Shown: piece after piece, positions 60,701-64,000 of the stretch
Numbering within the stretch: position 1 is the first letter of the stretch
Layout: the number at the start of each line of letters is the position of its first letter
Assembly: GCF_040954835.1 (NCBI RefSeq)
Contig: NC_090723.1
Span: forward strand, 5,838,001 to 5,902,000
Origin: Lepisosteus oculatus
Lineage: Eukaryota > Chordata > Actinopteri > Semionotiformes > Lepisosteidae
Reading direction: 5' to 3'
Length of the DNA: 64,000 bases
Translations under genes and position numbers: made by a program
The notes under the pieces: generated by a model
Databases searched by the model: none
The model's input: the letters and a program-made list of their open reading frames with translations, nothing else
What the model was told of the DNA's origin: nothing

Positions 60701-63700
60701 ATATAAACTTTACTGCAGTAGTGCAGAAGCCGGTGTACAGAGATTTACTGCTGCAGCCCGGCCAGAAGGTGTCGCTGTTGTGCTGTGAGAGCTTGCTCGC
60801 AAGCGCTCGGCACGGCACTGAAGACCCAAAGCCCCTTTTCGTAAGAGTAGGGGTGTGAAATCCAGTGTGTTGGTACAATTCCACTGTGGGGTTGCACGAT
60901 CTGGGCGCGCTAATGTCCCCTCCCCGGATGTGCGGCGGAGTTGGTGCGGATCGCCCGCTGCGCGTCACCCTAAGTGGGGTCGGGCCGTTCGTGGTGGCTG
61001 ACGCGGGTACCCTCCTGTAAAATGCTTCGGGATCCTTTGGGATGAAAGCAGGTGTGGGGATTTAAAAAATGATTGTAAAATTCACCGGCATCGGCGTTAC
61101 GAAATCTAGCTGAGGACGCTCAAGGTCACACGGTCACAGGGGATCCTGCGAGCAAGCCGACGGGCAGAGCACAGTGAACTGCCTGGCGTGCAAGACAGAG
61201 CGGCCAGCGCCCTGCAGGCTCCGCAAACACACATAAAAGGGATAAATACATCGGGAAGCAGCCGATGAGAAGACACGGTCCAGGGTCTGTGGAAACACCG
61301 AGGCGGCCATCATGCGCGTTTCAGGCGCTCAGCTAAGGAATCCCGTGAATTCACAAAGCAGCCACAACAGGACATGTGTATGGACAGGAGCTCAGCTCAG
61401 GTGTGTCCTGAAGCACCTGCTGGCCTGTCGTGGTCCAGGACAGAACCAGGCCCAGGACTGGCCACTGCTTGGGAAGACAACAGGCTCTGTTGTTTAGACC
61501 AGCAGTTCTCAGTCCTGGACAAGTCCTGTGTCTACCAGTTCCGCCTGGGCCCTTAATCACCAGTGCTAGTTGATGCTTATAATTGATCTGCTCACTAGTT
61601 TTGTCTGCACTCAGATCTAGGTGTCAAAAATACCTCCAGGTACACTGTTTCTAACATCCTCAGCACCTGGGACTTCATGCAGTTCCTTCTCAGCTTGCTA
61701 ACTCACAATGTGCTCCCTTATTTCTGATTGAACAGCTCTTATCAAGATATCAGCTGACAAGTGGGCACAGGCAGGTAAGATGCTGTGTGAGTCACAGACA
61801 CAGTTTCTTTCCTTCTGCTGCACACTCCAATTGGTCATAGTTCAGCTCTCACACCTGAATGAGGAAATTGCTGATTGTGTGCGGGGTTCATATCGGTTAC
61901 AGAGCTTTTTAAGGGCTGAAAGCAAATCTGATAAAAGGCCTCCCTCACTTTTTTGAAACAAAGAAGCTTGTGAATTTGGCTGGAGAAAAAAAAAACAGCA
62001 GTCACAAGGTCCCCCCAGTCTTGAGAAGCAATTTTTCTAAAAAATATATATAAATCTAAAGCAGACTACATAATTGAGGAGGATAGAGAAGAGACTAATT
62101 ATGGCTTTCGTTCTCTATTACCTGTCTGTGTTGCCAGACAGGAGCAGTTAATGAAACTCTAAATGCATTTCTGTATATCTTGAAAAGGTTAGTCTCTGGG
62201 TCCCATCATTCCTGGAGTGTTTTTTAAGAGCGGATCAGACACAACCCTGCCAGCTCATTAAAACGCGAACAAGCGTGAGTAACTAGGTGGCCTTTTCCCA
62301 AATCCTAACCTTTCTGGAGCTCCCAGGACAGGCCTTGTCAATCCAGGCAGCCAGGTGCCTGTTCCGAGTGAGAGAGCCTCCCTACCGAGGGCTGGACGGT
62401 TACTGCCGTTAGTCATGCGGACGTCAAGCGGATTTTGGAAAATGTGCAGGGAAGGATGATCCATACTGGAACACTGCAGCGCACAGGTCATCTTTATTTT
62501 GGGAAAAATGCTGTGCTTGCATTGCTCATCCCCATCTATCCTGGAAGCAGGGCTGATGTACGTGCTTTTCTTTCAGACAGAGCGTGGAAGCTACACATGT
62601 CTGTTTGTGTTTAAAAAATCAAACCAAATCCCCTGCGCCTGTTCAATACAGTCTACTTGGCTTTCAATAATGGCACTCTCAGCTGAATATGTACACTCTC
62701 TTCGCAGGTTCCAGACAGCTGCACCTGTCTGTAAGGCAGGTGATTTGCACTTGCTGACACTGTGAAGCTTTTGAAAATTCTCATCTACGCAAGCTCGCAC
62801 GTATTCTCACACACAACTGGAAGCACACAGAGGTACAGCAGTGTCCCATCTAGTCCCAGTTGAATCAGGAAAGAGCACCTGCAAGCAGAAATCCTGTGTA
62901 GATTTTGTCTTTTCAAATGATCAAGACCGAGTGAGACAAACAGGGGACAGAGGGAAATTAGGCAGTCGTGATCATCACAGATTGTAGCGTTGACGACTGT
63001 TTCAAATCTGTGCAGGTCTAGTCCAAAGCAAAAGCTGTCAGTTTCCAGAAAGCAGATTTTGAAGGAATGAGAAATTTAGGGGAACTATAATTTGACACGA
63101 GAGATATGACATCAGTGGAAAATGGATGATATCACATTCATGCCAAAAGTGAGTAAATCAAAAGCTAATAAACTGTATCCCAAATGTTTCAGGAAATCAA
63201 TTATAATACAAATGCAGGTGCTGATGTTTGGAAAAGCATAGGATTTAAATCGAGACCAGTTGTGCTAGAAGATGACAGTGAACTCAGTGAGAACGCCCTA
63301 CTCGCCCTTGGTCTCCAGATTGTAAGAAACAGTTTCCCAGACGGGCACTGCTTCTCTTCAGTCTTGAACAGAGGGGATGTGATTCAAGTTTTCTCAACCG
63401 TCTGAGATATCGACAGGGTTAAGTTATGGTATTCCATCTAGCTCAGCTACAAAGAGCAAGAACCCCTTTGGGGTCCCTTTGAGACTTGATGTTTAAATCC
63501 ATTAAGGAGAGAGATAAATAATCAATTATGTCACAAAAAAAACTGAGGAAGGATCTGTCCAGCCAGGCGGCTGAAACTGACATGTACTGCACAGGACTTT
63601 GCTGTGTTGAAGCCTTTATTCTGTAGTTTGTAACCTCACTTGACATGTGCCAGTACAGGCTCAATGGGAGTGTAAATGCAGGGGAAAGTGTGTTAAATCT

Positions 63701-64000
63701 CACAAAAGGAAAAAGCAGAAATATATGGATAGGAACGGAATACACTCATGAACCATGGCAAAAACAAATTAGATGAAGCACATTAAAACCACAACCATAC
63801 CATGGAAAGCTACCCAGATGAACCTTAACATATCGAAGAAGAATGATGGCTCCACAGTCAAACATATGTTGTCTTTTTACCTTTTACGTTTCAGCTCGGA
63901 GTCAACCTCTGCTAGATCCTTTACAGTCTGCACAGTAATACAACCCTCCAGCCTACCCCATTCTAGAAAGGTTGGACAAACAGCTATTCCTTCTCGGTAC
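57781..64000. other. Intergenic region downstream of FBXL20
   Basis: No protein gene, RNA gene or clear repeat recognised in 6.2 kb. A CpG-richer patch with GGCCAATCGG lies near 59770-59900. STAC2, the next gene expected from human synteny, shows no recognisable exon. Confidence 0.55.

Noticed and set aside
57781..64000. STAC2 or another gene downstream of FBXL20
   Set aside because: No segment resembling the known STAC2 blocks or any other conserved protein was found; the frames present are short and random-looking.

Overview
This is nuclear DNA from a vertebrate, most likely a ray-finned fish that kept one copy of these genes, such as a gar or bowfin relative. The reasons are GT-AG introns of typical vertebrate size, proteins very close to human CDK12, MED1 and FBXL20, the conserved CDK12-MED1-FBXL20 order (known from human 17q12), and tRNA-derived and 5S-rRNA-derived SINE fragments of fish type. 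The species call is inference; the gene identities are read from the sequence.

Layout. Bases 1-15710 hold the first eight coding exons of CDK12 on the minus strand; the gene runs off the left edge inside the kinase domain. Bases 15711-17735 are a roughly 2 kb head-to-head promoter interval. Bases 17736-32252 hold the complete MED1 coding sequence on the plus strand: 17 exons, 1848 codons, with a last exon of almost 4 kb. Its 3' UTR probably ends near 33300. A short intergenic stretch follows, then the complete FBXL20 coding sequence on the plus strand at 34843-51881: 15 exons, 436 codons, the same length as human. A long 3' UTR may reach about 57750. Bases 57.8-64 kb show no gene; STAC2, the next gene expected from human synteny, is not visible.

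Function. CDK12 (a cyclin-K-dependent kinase of the RNA polymerase II C-terminal domain) and MED1 (the nuclear-receptor-binding Mediator subunit) both act in Pol II transcription and are divergently transcribed here. FBXL20 is an F-box/leucine-rich-repeat substrate receptor of SCF ubiquitin ligases with a C-terminal prenylation box. All exon joins given here keep the reading frame. In CDK12 the catalytic Lys, HRD, DFG and T-loop Thr all sit at a constant offset of +70 from human numbering, which supports the exon model.

Points beyond the genes. A 62-bp minisatellite in FBXL20 intron 4 is in exact register with the exon 5 splice acceptor, giving eight decoy acceptor-like sites and a ninth in which the AG is lost. 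A 36-bp minisatellite ends beside MED1 exon 2. The MED1 start codon sits in a near-perfect YY1/TISU element. FBXL20 intron 1 has a candidate cassette exon that would introduce stops. Several CTCF-like motifs, one beside a ZNF143-like motif, lie in and around CDK12 intron 1. No wholly new gene system was found.
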